Assembly (NCBI RefSeq): GCF_024294785.1
Contig: NZ_JANCLT010000002.1
Span: 434,001 to 498,000, forward strand
Direction of reading: 5' to 3'
DNA length: 64,000 nucleotides
DNA from: Ectobacillus ponti
GTDB lineage: Bacteria; Bacillota; Bacilli; Bacillales; Bacillaceae_G
Below the pieces are notes generated by a model. That model did not search any database, was not told the origin of the DNA, and saw nothing but the letters and a program-made list of their open reading frames with translations. Position 1 is the stretch's first letter. Each line of letters starts with the position of its first letter. The translations under genes and the position numbers were made by a program. Positions 1 through 7,566 of the stretch are shown here, one piece after another.

Positions 1-903
1 ACCGTTGTCGGCACCTATTTGTTCCTGCTTGTCGCGCAGCTGAGCGGCTCCTTCCTGAAGGGCATGCTGGGAACCAGCAACGCGAATCCGGCCGGGAACG
101 GAAGCATGTTCGCGCTGTCCATCATCGTCGTTGCCATTGCCATTCTGGCTGTGAAGCTGCCATATGTCGGCTCCTATTCCGTGCTGCTCAGCATGGGCGG
201 CGGCTGGCTGCTATTCTATCTATTCGGCCTGACAAAGCCCATCCCGCATTCCGATACGCTGTTTCAGCTGCCAAAGCTGTTCGTATTCGGCATGCCGCGG
301 ATTGAGGGAAGCATGGTCATTACGGTCATAATCGTGACGCTGCTGCTCTTGACCAATATGCTGGCCAGCATCCGCGTCGTCCAGCAGGTCCTGGCCCGCC
401 AGGAGGTGCCGTTTGAAGCAAACCGCTTCAAGCAGGCCGGCATCATGTCCGGTGTGGCACAAATACTAGGCGGCATGTTCTCTGCGGTTGGCCCTGTTGC
501 CATTTCCGGATCTGCCGGATTTATCGCAGCAACCCGCATCAACAAAAGGCTGCCATTCCTGCTTGGCTCCGGGCTGGTCATTCTGATCAGCCTCCTGCCT
601 GGCGTCACAGCCTTTTTTGCAACAATCCCCGCTGCCATCGGCTACGCAGCCATTTATCCCGTATTCGCCGGCATGGTGGGATTGGCCTTCCGGGAATATG
701 ACAGCGTAACAGACAAGGAAAGGCTGCGCCGGACGACAGGCCTCGGCCTGTTCACCGGGATCGGTGTCATGTTCGTGCCATCCGGCGCCTGGGCTTCCTT
801 CCCGCCATTCCTGACCTCACTGCTCAGCAATGGCCTTGTTCTCGGATCTGTGATCGTCATCCTGTTGGAGGTCCTGTCCTCCAAAGCGCGGCAGCGCGCC
901 TGA
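1..903 (+). CDS. NCS2-family purine/pyrimidine permease, C-terminal part
   Basis: The frame is already open at base 1, so the N-terminus lies outside the window and about 300 codons remain. The protein is very hydrophobic, with about eight membrane segments. The early stretch VAQLSGSFLKGMLG, the middle FSAVGPVAISGSAGF and the charged segment FREYDSVTDKERLRRTTG fit the nucleobase:cation symporter-2 family (uracil, xanthine and similar bases), which sits in the cytoplasmic membrane. The exact substrate cannot be read from this fragment. A uracil-DNA glycosylase and a thiouracil-desulfidase-like gene lie 3 kb away, which makes a pyrimidine base plausible, but that is inference. A hairpin follows the stop codon. 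Confidence 0.8.
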   Translation, partial: TVVGTYLFLLVAQLSGSFLKGMLGTSNANPAGNGSMFALSIIVVAIAILAVKLPYVGSYSVLLSMGGGWLLFYLFGLTKPIPHSDTLFQLPKLFVFGMPRIEGSMVITVIIVTLLLLTNMLASIRVVQQVLARQEVPFEANRFKQAGIMSGVAQILGGMFSAVGPVAISGSAGFIAATRINKRLPFLLGSGLVILISLLPGVTAFFATIPAAIGYAAIYPVFAGMVGLAFREYDSVTDKERLRRTTGLGLFTGIGVMFVPSGAWASFPPFLTSLLSNGLVLGSVIVILLEVLSSKARQRA

Positions 904-913
904 TTGGAAATGA

Positions 914-937
914 CTCCCCTTGCCACGGCAAGGGGAG
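914..937 (+). terminator. hairpin after the permease
   Basis: CTCCCCTTGCC and GGCAAGGGGAG form an 11-bp perfect stem with a 2-nt loop, 11 nt after the permease stop. The T-tract is poor (ATTGTTAG), so termination may be partial and some reading into the HAD gene is possible. Confidence 0.6.
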
Positions 938-981
938 ATTGTTAGGATTGTAGTAGATTCCTAGAGGAAGGATGACACTGC

Positions 982-1803
982 ATGACATATAAAATGATTG
1001 TTCTCGATTTGGATGACACATTGCTACGCGATGACCATACCATTTCTGCGCGCACTAAGGAAGCTTTGATGACGGCACAAGAGCAGGGGGTTAAGGTTGT
1101 TCTGGCATCCGGCCGCCCGACCTATGCGATGCGCGCCATCGCCAAGGAACTGCGCCTGCAGGAATACGGCAGCTTTATTTTATCCTTCAACGGGGCAAAG
1201 ATTATCAACTGCCAGACGGATGAAGAGCTGTTCAACAGTACCCTTTCCCCGGAAATGGCACACCGTCTGTATGACCTGAGCCGCCGCGAGGATGTTTGGA
1301 TTCAAACCTATGTGAACGATGCCATCGTCACAGAGGCAAACAATCAGTACACAGAAATCGAGGGCGTGATTACAGGCATGCCGATTGTGGAGGTGCAAAG
1401 CTTCCACGATGCCGTGCGCGAGCCGGTGGTGAAGGTGCTGATGATGGAAGACCCTGAGCGTCTCGCGGCAGTGGAAAAAAAGCTGCAGGATGAACTGGCC
1501 GGTGAGCTGAGCGTGATGCGCTCGAAACCATTCTTCCTGGAGTTCACAGAAGCTGGCGTCACCAAAGGGACAAGCCTGAGCCACCTTATTGGACAGTTGG
1601 GCATCACCCGCGAGGAAGTCATTGCGATGGGTGACAGCTACAACGATCTGGCTATGATTGAATTCGCCGGCCTTGGCGTGGCCATGGGCAATGCGCCGGA
1701 TGATATCAAGGAGCAGGCGGATTATGTGACGGATACCAACATGAATGATGGTGTCGCCAAGGTCGTAGAGGAGTTTGTCCTGAAGCAGCCGGCCGGGGTA
1801 TAG
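982..1803 (+). CDS. Cof-type HAD-superfamily (IIB) phosphatase
   Basis: This is a 273-residue cytoplasmic sugar-phosphate-type phosphatase. HAD motif I is DLDDTLL at residues 9-15, where the first Asp is the nucleophile. Motif II is VVLASGRPT near 40, the conserved Lys is in the region before 200, and motif IV is AMGDSYNDLAMIE near 215, supplying the acidic Mg-binding residues. The cap between motifs II and III is the C2B type of the Cof/YidA group, and the length is normal for it. The start follows AGGAAGG by 9 nt. Members of this family act on many phosphorylated metabolites, so the substrate cannot be named. It is probably its own transcription unit and ends next to a bidirectional terminator shared with the convergent glycosyltransferase. 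Confidence 0.85.
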   Translation: MTYKMIVLDLDDTLLRDDHTISARTKEALMTAQEQGVKVVLASGRPTYAMRAIAKELRLQEYGSFILSFNGAKIINCQTDEELFNSTLSPEMAHRLYDLSRREDVWIQTYVNDAIVTEANNQYTEIEGVITGMPIVEVQSFHDAVREPVVKVLMMEDPERLAAVEKKLQDELAGELSVMRSKPFFLEFTEAGVTKGTSLSHLIGQLGITREEVIAMGDSYNDLAMIEFAGLGVAMGNAPDDIKEQADYVTDTNMNDGVAKVVEEFVLKQPAGV

Positions 1804-1877
1804 GTTTTATCTATCACTTTTTTCAGGTTATCTATCAATTTTCTAAAGTTATCAATCACTTTTTTCAATTTATCGAT
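1803..1877 (-). repeat. 21-nt tandem array (locus a), 3.5 units
   Basis: Read on the minus strand, this begins directly at the T-tract of the 1878-1907 hairpin. Three full units of exactly 21 nt lie at 1857-1877, 1836-1856 and 1815-1835, with a partial unit to 1803. In one frame they read IDKLKKV, IDNFRKL, IDNLKKV, IDKT. The Ile is encoded as ATC, ATT and ATA, and Leu as TTG and CTG. There is no start codon or ribosome site in front. The core of each unit on the plus strand is TTATCTATCA or close to it. Confidence 0.8.
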
Positions 1878-1907
1878 AAAAGAGGGTGACACACGTCACC
1901 CTCTTTT
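1878..1907. terminator. bidirectional terminator between convergent genes
   Basis: AAAAGAGGGTGAC and GTCACCCTCTTTT form a perfect 13-bp stem with a 4-nt loop, with A/T ends that provide a U-tract in both directions. It overlaps the stop codon of the glycosyltransferase and serves it and the HAD gene. Confidence 0.85.
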
Positions 1908-3261
1908 AGATTGGCACAACAATCCCTTCTTCCAACGCCTTCTCCAACTGCGGCGCCTCAGAAAACGGACCCGTCTGCAGCTTCAAGAACTCATATAGCT
2001 CATCCTTCGGCAAGTACTGATGCAGGTAGTCATGATAGATGCCCTTCTCTGACAAATCACACCACGGCGCCAGCTTATACAGGCGCGGGTCCTCTGCTTC
2101 CGCGCTCAAATCCCCCTCATAAGGAACACAGCCTGTAATGAGCTTTTCATAGCCTGCGAGATTTGCCTCGTAGCTGTATTCCCGATGCAGGAAGGTATGT
2201 ACCCGTTCCACATCCACCGGCTGCCCCGCCAGCTTCAGCACCGCTTCCACCGTTCCCTCGATATCCCCGTAATCCACCTTCTCCAGATGATAGCCGTCCG
2301 GCACAATGGACCGCTGCGCCCCCACCTTGGACACCACAACAGGCGTGCCGCAGGCAATGGATTCAATCTGCACATAGCCGAATGCCTCAATGAAATGGCC
2401 GATGCAAAGCGTGACGTCAGCCATGGAGTATATTTCAGGCATCTCATGCCCTGGCAGCCATGGATAGTACACAATGCTCTCCACCCCATATTCCGCTGCC
2501 TTCTTCTCCATTTCCTCGTAAAAGGCAACCGTACCTGAAGACACATTCACGTCAAAGTGCCGCGGCATCATGAGCTTAACTGGACGTTCCATCCGCCCCT
2601 GCAGCTTGGCCACCACCTGGAAGGATTCGAGAATTCCCTTGCCGAGGTCAGGGCGGTGCGGGAACAAGACAACAAAGTCGTCAGCCGCAAGACCCAGTTT
2701 CTCACGCCACTGGCTTGGTGACGGCTTGTAGGTCTGCAGGTCAATGCCGTTCCGCACCACGGTCAAAATGTCGTCAATTCGCGGCAGCACCCGGCCCACC
2801 GTTCCCTTCACACATTCATACGTGTATTCGCATGCAACAATGAGCCGGTCGCGATTCGTATGGAAGGCGGAAATCAGCGCTTCCGGATAGATAAAGTTTT
2901 TAATAGAAGCGACCGTCGGAATCCCCGCATGCAGGTAGCTGTAGTCCATTTGGGCATCGTGGATGTAAAACACATCATGCTCCTTGGCATAGCGGCGGAT
3001 GATGTCATAGGAATGCGCCAAGTGGAATGGATGCGTGTCATACGGAATCGGGAAGGTCTCCTTGAAGCGCAAGATCGGCAATACCTCCACACCCTCACAA
3101 AGCTGGAAGGGCTCCCGGTTGTCGCTCCGGCCATTTGTCAGCACCGTCACCTGGTGCCCTTTCTCCGCAAAATACATGACCAGCTCGCGCAGATGCCGCT
3201 GGGAGCCGCCCATGGATACGTCCTTCATGATGGTCGCCATTGAAAATACTAGAATTTTCAT
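1906..3261 (-). CDS. family 4 glycosyltransferase
   Basis: A 451-residue GT-B fold glycosyltransferase. The N-terminal half starts MKILVFSMAT and has the acceptor-side glycine motif SMGGSQRHLREL near residue 17. The C-terminal donor-binding half carries FPHRPDLGKG near 205 and the GT4 E-x7-E-like segment FIEAFGYVQIESIACGTPVVVS near 295-316. It is longer than a typical 370-residue GT4 by a C-terminal tail of about 70 residues of unknown role. The start follows AAGGGGA. It is the last gene of a leftward run ung - TudS-like - this gene, 50 nt after its neighbour. The sugar and acceptor are unknown. Confidence 0.8.
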   Translation of the reverse strand: MKILVFSMATIMKDVSMGGSQRHLRELVMYFAEKGHQVTVLTNGRSDNREPFQLCEGVEVLPILRFKETFPIPYDTHPFHLAHSYDIIRRYAKEHDVFYIHDAQMDYSYLHAGIPTVASIKNFIYPEALISAFHTNRDRLIVACEYTYECVKGTVGRVLPRIDDILTVVRNGIDLQTYKPSPSQWREKLGLAADDFVVLFPHRPDLGKGILESFQVVAKLQGRMERPVKLMMPRHFDVNVSSGTVAFYEEMEKKAAEYGVESIVYYPWLPGHEMPEIYSMADVTLCIGHFIEAFGYVQIESIACGTPVVVSKVGAQRSIVPDGYHLEKVDYGDIEGTVEAVLKLAGQPVDVERVHTFLHREYSYEANLAGYEKLITGCVPYEGDLSAEAEDPRLYKLAPWCDLSEKGIYHDYLHQYLPKDELYEFLKLQTGPFSEAPQLEKALEEGIVVPI

Positions 3262-3311
3262 AAAATCCCCTTTTTTCCTTCAGTATAGCAAGACAGTTCG
3301 CTTTCCACCAA

Positions 3312-3776
3312 TCAGAACGCCTTATGGCGGTCCGGGTCAAAAATGGGATCCTCAACCGGAGGCAGGAACCAAGAGTGCCGCAGCTCCAATTCCGCTTCCT
3401 GCAGGAGCTGCCGGAATTCCTCCATATACACACCGCGCCCCGGGTCACAGGACGGGCTCCTGCCGATGCCCACAGACCCGGTCAGCTCATAGCCCGCGCG
3501 CTGATATTCCTGCAGTTGCTTAATGATGGGCTGCAAAATCTGCCGGCAATGGCTCCGGTAAGCCGGGTTGTCGTACTGCTCATAGGTCATCGGCGGGCGG
3601 TCCTCTCCGAGAAAGGTGAACTCCGGGCAGGGCAGCTGCACGAGACCGTAGCCGCCCTCCAGTGCCCAGTTCACCACCGAGGATACCGCCCCCATCGCCC
3701 GGGCTTCCTCATGGATGACCGTATTCTGATTCAACAGACAGTGTGACAGAACAACAATGCGCTTGCTGCGCCGCAT
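3312..3776 (-). CDS. TudS-related putative desulfidase (DUF523-like)
   Basis: About 154 residues from the ATG chosen here, which follows AAGGGGGAG; an upstream in-frame codon has no ribosome site. Three cysteines sit in motifs typical of the TudS/DUF523 group: SHCLLNQNT near 13, LPCPEF near 48 and GRSPSCDPGRG near 105. In TudS such cysteines hold a [4Fe-4S] cluster that removes sulfur from thiouracil-type bases. The family assignment is from these motifs; the substrate is inference. It begins 11 nt after ung, so the two are probably co-transcribed. A product of the TudS reaction is uracil, which fits the company of ung and a nucleobase permease. Confidence 0.7.
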   Translation of the reverse strand: MRRSKRIVVLSHCLLNQNTVIHEEARAMGAVSSVVNWALEGGYGLVQLPCPEFTFLGEDRPPMTYEQYDNPAYRSHCRQILQPIIKQLQEYQRAGYELTGSVGIGRSPSCDPGRGVYMEEFRQLLQEAELELRHSWFLPPVEDPIFDPDRHKAF

Positions 3777-3787
3777 GAAACTCCCCC

Positions 3788-4465
3788 TTATAAATCGGGG
3801 ATTTGCCAATCAATCTCCTGCTTGCCGGCTGTCCGCAGATAGGCGTTGATTTGGGAAAACGGACGGCTGCCGAAGAAGCCCCTGCTGGCAGAAAGCGGGC
3901 TCGGATGCGGCGCTTCAATGATATGATGCCGCGGATTGGTGATAATCGCCTTCTTTTTCTGCGCGTGGCTGCCCCACAGGACGAAGATGACAGGCTCATC
4001 CCTCTCATTCAATAATTGTATGACCCTGTCCGTAAAAGTTTCCCATCCTTTTCCTTTGTGGGAGTTCGGTTCGCTCTCCCGCACTGTCATCACCGTGTTC
4101 AGCAGCAGGACACCCTGCTCCGCCCATTTGACCAGATAGCCGTTGTTCGGAATGGTACAGCCCAGATCACTCTGCAGCTCCTTGTACATATTGCGCAGAG
4201 ACGGCGGCGTTTTCACGCCCGGCTTCACGGAGAAGCTCAGACCGTGGGCTTGCCCCGGTCCATGGTACGGGTCCTGACCGAGAATGACCACCTTGGTGGC
4301 CGCATAGCCTGTAAAATGCAAGGCATTGAAGATGTCATGCATCGGCGGATACACCTGATGCGCCGCATATTCATCCTGTAAAAATTCCCGCAGCTGCAGG
4401 TAGTATGGCTTATGAAATTCCTCTTCCAAAAGAGGTGCCCAGTCGTTTGTTAAAATGGGTGCCAT
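3788..4465 (-). CDS. ung: uracil-DNA glycosylase, family 1
   Basis: A 225-residue enzyme that excises uracil from DNA in base-excision repair. The water-activating motif [10 protein letters not shown] lies at about residues 63-72, with the catalytic Asp near 65. The uracil-binding and DNA-intercalation region [18 protein letters not shown] lies near 185-202. [22 protein letters not shown] is the conserved central segment. An in-frame GTG lies 9 nt upstream, but the ATG at 4465 has the better-placed AAGGAAGTG ribosome site and gives the usual family length. It is the first gene of a leftward operon and is divergent from the oxidoreductase at 4555. Confidence 0.95.
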   Translation of the reverse strand: MAPILTNDWAPLLEEEFHKPYYLQLREFLQDEYAAHQVYPPMHDIFNALHFTGYAATKVVILGQDPYHGPGQAHGLSFSVKPGVKTPPSLRNMYKELQSDLGCTIPNNGYLVKWAEQGVLLLNTVMTVRESEPNSHKGKGWETFTDRVIQLLNERDEPVIFVLWGSHAQKKKAIITNPRHHIIEAPHPSPLSASRGFFGSRPFSQINAYLRTAGKQEIDWQIPDL

Positions 4466-4554
4466 GCTTGTCACTTCCTTTTTTCCTTATTATCTGACCC
4501 ATGTTCTTCCATGATACAATAAGGAGACGAAAAAGGAGAATGGGAGGGGTTGAA

Positions 4555-5790
4555 ATGGAATTTGCAGATGCATTAAGCCAGTCCTTGGCGCTGCCCTGCG
4601 GCGCCGTGGTGAAGAACCGCTTTTTCAAGTCAGCCATGAGTGAGGGCCTGTCCACTGTGGACCATCGTCCGACATCGCTTTTGCACCGGTTGTATGAAGA
4701 GTGGGCGGAAGGCGGCAGCGGAATTGTGGTGACAGGGAATGTCATGATTGATGCCAAGGCAATCGGAGAGCCCCGCAACGTCGTGCTGGAGCATGAACAA
4801 AATCTGGACCTGTTCCGGGCATGGGCGGCAGCCGGCACGAAAAATGGTACGCACCTGTGGATGCAGCTGAACCATCCCGGCAAGCAGGCCTTCCAGGCGC
4901 TTGTACAGGAAACCGTGGCACCGAGTGCCCTGCCGATGTCCGGCAGCATGGCCAAATTCTTCGGGACACCCCGGGCACTGACAGAGCCCGAAATTCAGGA
5001 CCTCATTGAGCGGTTCGGCAATGCGGCCGCAATCGCGAAGCGGGCCGGCTTCACCGGTGTGCAAATCCACGCAGCCCACGGTTACCTCGTCAGCCAATTT
5101 CTTTCCCCGCTTCACAATCAGCGCGGGGACAAATGGGGCGGCAGCCTGGAAAACCGGATGCGCTTCCTGCTTGAAATCTATTACAACATCCGGTACAAGA
5201 CAGGCAAGGACTTCCCGATTGGGGTGAAGCTCAACTCGGCAGACTTCCAGCGCGGCGGCTTCACGGAAGAGGAGTCCATGCAGGTGGTGCTGGCACTTGC
5301 CGATGCCGGCATCGACCTCATTGAAATTTCCGGCGGCACATACGAAAGCCCCAGCATGACCGGGAAGAACGTAAGGGAGAGCACCCGGCAGCGGGAAGCG
5401 TATTTTCTAACTTACGCAGAACAGGTTCGCCAGCTCGTGGATGTGCCGCTCGTCGTGACCGGCGGCTTCCGTTCGGCCGCGGGCATGGGCCGGGCAGTAC
5501 AGAAGGGCGCAACGGACATGGTCGGCTTGGCCCGGCCCTTAGCAGTGGAGCCGGATTTGCCAAATAAGATATTGGCCGGGGACGAAGAGTCCCGCGAGCT
5601 GCCGCCTGTGCTGACCGGGGTGAAGGCCCTTGATGATGCGGCCATGCTGGAGCTCATCTGGTACGAACAGCAGCTGGCCCGGATTGGGAAAGGGAAGCAG
5701 CCGGACCCGAAGCGGGGTGCCTGGGCCTCCCTCCTGCAGACCATTGCGGAGCAGGGCTTCAACGTATTTCAGAAGCGGCGCGGCAAATAG
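4555..5790 (+). CDS. NADH:flavin oxidoreductase, old yellow enzyme family
   Basis: About 411 residues from the ATG preceded by GGGAGGGG. It is an FMN-binding TIM-barrel ene-reductase-like enzyme. Visible landmarks are KNRFFKSAMSE near the N-terminus, WMQLNHPGKQA near 100, the active-site HAAHGYLVSQFLSPLHNQR near 180 and the phosphate-binding VVTGGFRSAAGM near 305. It lacks the long C-terminal Fe-S/FAD region of 2,4-dienoyl-CoA reductases, so it is a single-domain member. The natural substrate cannot be told. It is divergent from ung and probably monocistronic. Confidence 0.85.
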   Translation: MEFADALSQSLALPCGAVVKNRFFKSAMSEGLSTVDHRPTSLLHRLYEEWAEGGSGIVVTGNVMIDAKAIGEPRNVVLEHEQNLDLFRAWAAAGTKNGTHLWMQLNHPGKQAFQALVQETVAPSALPMSGSMAKFFGTPRALTEPEIQDLIERFGNAAAIAKRAGFTGVQIHAAHGYLVSQFLSPLHNQRGDKWGGSLENRMRFLLEIYYNIRYKTGKDFPIGVKLNSADFQRGGFTEEESMQVVLALADAGIDLIEISGGTYESPSMTGKNVRESTRQREAYFLTYAEQVRQLVDVPLVVTGGFRSAAGMGRAVQKGATDMVGLARPLAVEPDLPNKILAGDEESRELPPVLTGVKALDDAAMLELIWYEQQLARIGKGKQPDPKRGAWASLLQTIAEQGFNVFQKRRGK

Positions 5791-5858
5791 TTGCGAAAAC
5801 TGCCACAAGGCTTTTGGGGAGGAGGCGCGTATATATATAGTGAAGGGAAGTGATTGAG

Positions 5859-6140
5859 ATGTTTGATGGACTTTCTGGACATTGGACCGACCTTCTGTTT
5901 TATGTATTCGGCTTCGTTCTGTGGGGCTGCATCATTGGGATTCCGGTTGCGGCCGTATGGGGCATCTGGCGGAAATCGCCGCGTGCGTTTGCGGTTGGCG
6001 GCCTGTGTTCCCTCCTCCTGTCGGGGCTCGTGTACTGGTTTGATCTCTCCGCCGCGTGGCTGAATCCTTTGTCGCTTGTTACCATCACAATCGTGCTGTT
6101 TGCGGCTGCTTTTATACTGCGAAAAGCAAAGGGGCGGTGA
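5859..6140 (+). CDS. small membrane protein, first of a paralogous pair
   Basis: A protein of about 93 residues with three predicted membrane segments. It contains IGIPVAAVWGIWRKSPRAF, which recurs in the next gene as IGIPFCIAWGVARKSPVAF. The stop codon shares one base with the next ATG, so the two are translationally coupled. The ATG at 5859 is favoured over a GTG at 5850, since AAGGGAAGTGA is at proper distance only from the ATG. No family is recognised. The pair is probably an ancient tandem duplication. Confidence 0.65.
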   Translation: MFDGLSGHWTDLLFYVFGFVLWGCIIGIPVAAVWGIWRKSPRAFAVGGLCSLLLSGLVYWFDLSAAWLNPLSLVTITIVLFAAAFILRKAKGR

Positions 6141-6403
6141 TGATGATGGAACTCTTTTGGGAAGCCATGTTCTCTGTTGTTGCCCTGCTGCTTCTGCTGA
6201 TTATAATCGGCATTCCCTTCTGTATTGCCTGGGGAGTCGCCCGCAAGTCGCCAGTGGCTTTCAGCATCGGTAGCATTCTGTTCCTGCTTCTTTTCGGTTT
6301 CATGTACATGACAGATAACCTGCTTTGGCCTTGGTCCACCGGTGCCCTGGCTATGGCTCTGGCGGCTCTCTATTATAAGCTTCGCAGAATGGAAACAGGA
6401 TGA
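6140..6403 (+). CDS. small membrane protein, second of a paralogous pair
   Basis: Up to 87 residues, with three consecutive ATG codons at 6140, 6143 and 6146; AAAGGGGCGG in front fits the second or third best. It has three hydrophobic stretches and the shared motif IGIPFCIAWGVARKSPVAFSIG. It is coupled to the upstream paralogue by a one-base stop/start overlap. The last codons, including the stop, lie inside the left arm of a 16-bp terminator stem. The function is unknown. Confidence 0.65.
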   Translation: MMMELFWEAMFSVVALLLLLIIIGIPFCIAWGVARKSPVAFSIGSILFLLLFGFMYMTDNLLWPWSTGALAMALAALYYKLRRMETG

Positions 6404-6426
6404 CTCATCCTGTTTCCATTGTTTTT
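6388..6426 (+). terminator. terminator overlapping the gene end
   Basis: AATGGAAACAGGATGA pairs perfectly with TCATCCTGTTTCCATT over 16 bp around a single C, followed by GTTTTTG. The stop codon of the second small membrane protein is inside the left arm. The 21-nt array begins immediately after the T-tract. Confidence 0.85.
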
Positions 6427-6531
6427 GTAGATAAATTCCAAAAAGTTGTATATAAAATCTCAATATCTGTATATAAATGGGGAATTTATGTAGATAAAGA
6501 GGAAGAAGTGTCGGATAAAACGGAACATACC
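6427..6531 (+). repeat. 21-nt tandem array (locus c), 5 units
   Basis: Five consecutive units of exactly 21 nt start at 6427, 6448, 6469, 6490 and 6511. Each opens with GTAGATAAA, GTATATAAA or TCGGATAAA and then diverges. In the plus frame they read VDKFQKV, VYKISIS, VYKWGIY, VDKEEEV, SDKTEHT. The minus strand is also open here. No start codon or ribosome site belongs to the array. The theme is shared with loci a and g. Confidence 0.85.
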
Positions 6532-6543
6532 GAAGCATAGCGG

Positions 6544-6569
6544 AAAAGGACAGCCGCGGCTGTCCTTTT
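6544..6569. terminator. bidirectional terminator
   Basis: AAAAGGACAGCC and GGCTGTCCTTTT form a perfect palindromic hairpin with U-tracts both ways. It ends the leftward ABC permease and backs up the rightward pair. Confidence 0.85.
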
Positions 6570-6573
6570 TCTA

Positions 6574-7566
6574 TTAGCTTGACATATCCTGCTTCGTGAA
6601 CACAAGGAACGCGACCAGCAGGGAGCCAGCCGCCCAGATGCTCAGATTCATCAGGGAAAAGCCCATGGACATGCCCTTTAAAGAAGGGAGCTGTCCGGCA
6701 AGATAGTCTGTCAGCTGCAGATTGACGCTGAAGATATATTTTGCGCCCTCCCAGGAGGTCGCAAAGCCGCTCAGGATGCCCCCGGCAATCAGCGCCGCCA
6801 GCATGACGCCCATGCCGGCCGGTGTGTTGCGGATGAGGACGGATACCATAAAGGAAATGGTGCCGACCACCACAGCCACGAACCACGCCAAGCCGTAGGC
6901 CATCAAAATATAGTGCCATTGCGGAATAAGGTGGACCAGGCTGGTATCCAAATTGTCTCCGCTCACCACAAAGCCTGTCAGAACTGGGAGGTTCCAGCCG
7001 CTGTAGCCAAAGACGACACCGGACAGGAGATATGCGATTATCCCGACCATCAGTACAATCAGGGAGACGAACAACAGCATGGTGACGTACTTGCTGAGCA
7101 GCACCTTCCACCTTCGGACCGGCCTGGTCAGCAGCATCTTAATGGTGCCGTCGCTTCGCTCCCCTGATACAATATCGATGGCAATAATCATGACAAGCAG
7201 CGGTACAAACAGGCTGATGCCCTGTTCAATAAATGCCCGGACGAAGGTGGGAGCCCCCGGCGCATTCGGGTTGATGTCATTGTCGAGATAGTATTGCTGC
7301 TGCTCAATGCGCACCTTCAGCCACTTCTTCCAATCCTCCGGCAGGCGCGAGCTGTTCAGACGGTTCTGTGAATCCACGATTTGCTGCTGCAGGGCGACAC
7401 GCCAGTCGGCTGTGCCCAAGCGCTTCACAGTCGTTTGCACCTCCCGATACTGGGCGTACACAAAGATCGGAATCAGCACAAGCAGAATGAGCATCACAAC
7501 AAATACCCGCTTTTTCCGGTATATCTTTTCCCCTTCGTTATAAATGAGATTGAAAAACTCACGCAA
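6574..7566 (-). CDS. ABC-2 type transporter permease
   Basis: A 330-residue integral membrane subunit. An N-terminal membrane segment (residues about 20-40) is followed by an extracytoplasmic region of some 70 residues. Five or six membrane segments then follow, with the cytoplasmic signature SGERSDGTIKMLLTRPVRRWKVLLSKY near 135-160 that is typical of ABC-2 exporters, the coupling region to the ATPase. Its start overlaps the ATPase stop by 8 nt, so the two form one transporter. The substrate is unknown; relatives handle peptides, lipids or antibiotics. Confidence 0.85.
   Translation of the reverse strand: MREFFNLIYNEGEKIYRKKRVFVVMLILLVLIPIFVYAQYREVQTTVKRLGTADWRVALQQQIVDSQNRLNSSRLPEDWKKWLKVRIEQQQYYLDNDINPNAPGAPTFVRAFIEQGISLFVPLLVMIIAIDIVSGERSDGTIKMLLTRPVRRWKVLLSKYVTMLLFVSLIVLMVGIIAYLLSGVVFGYSGWNLPVLTGFVVSGDNLDTSLVHLIPQWHYILMAYGLAWFVAVVVGTISFMVSVLIRNTPAGMGVMLAALIAGGILSGFATSWEGAKYIFSVNLQLTDYLAGQLPSLKGMSMGFSLMNLSIWAAGSLLVAFLVFTKQDMSS

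Noticed and set aside
1803-1877. CRISPR array
   Set aside because: The period is 21 nt with no distinction between repeat and unique spacer, only three or four units, and no cas genes in the window. The same holds for the other arrays.
5900-7111. A 403-codon minus-strand open frame crossing two small genes, an array and part of the ABC permease
   Set aside because: It overlaps several supported genes on both strands. Its only regular part is the 21-nt array of locus c, and it lacks a ribosome site.
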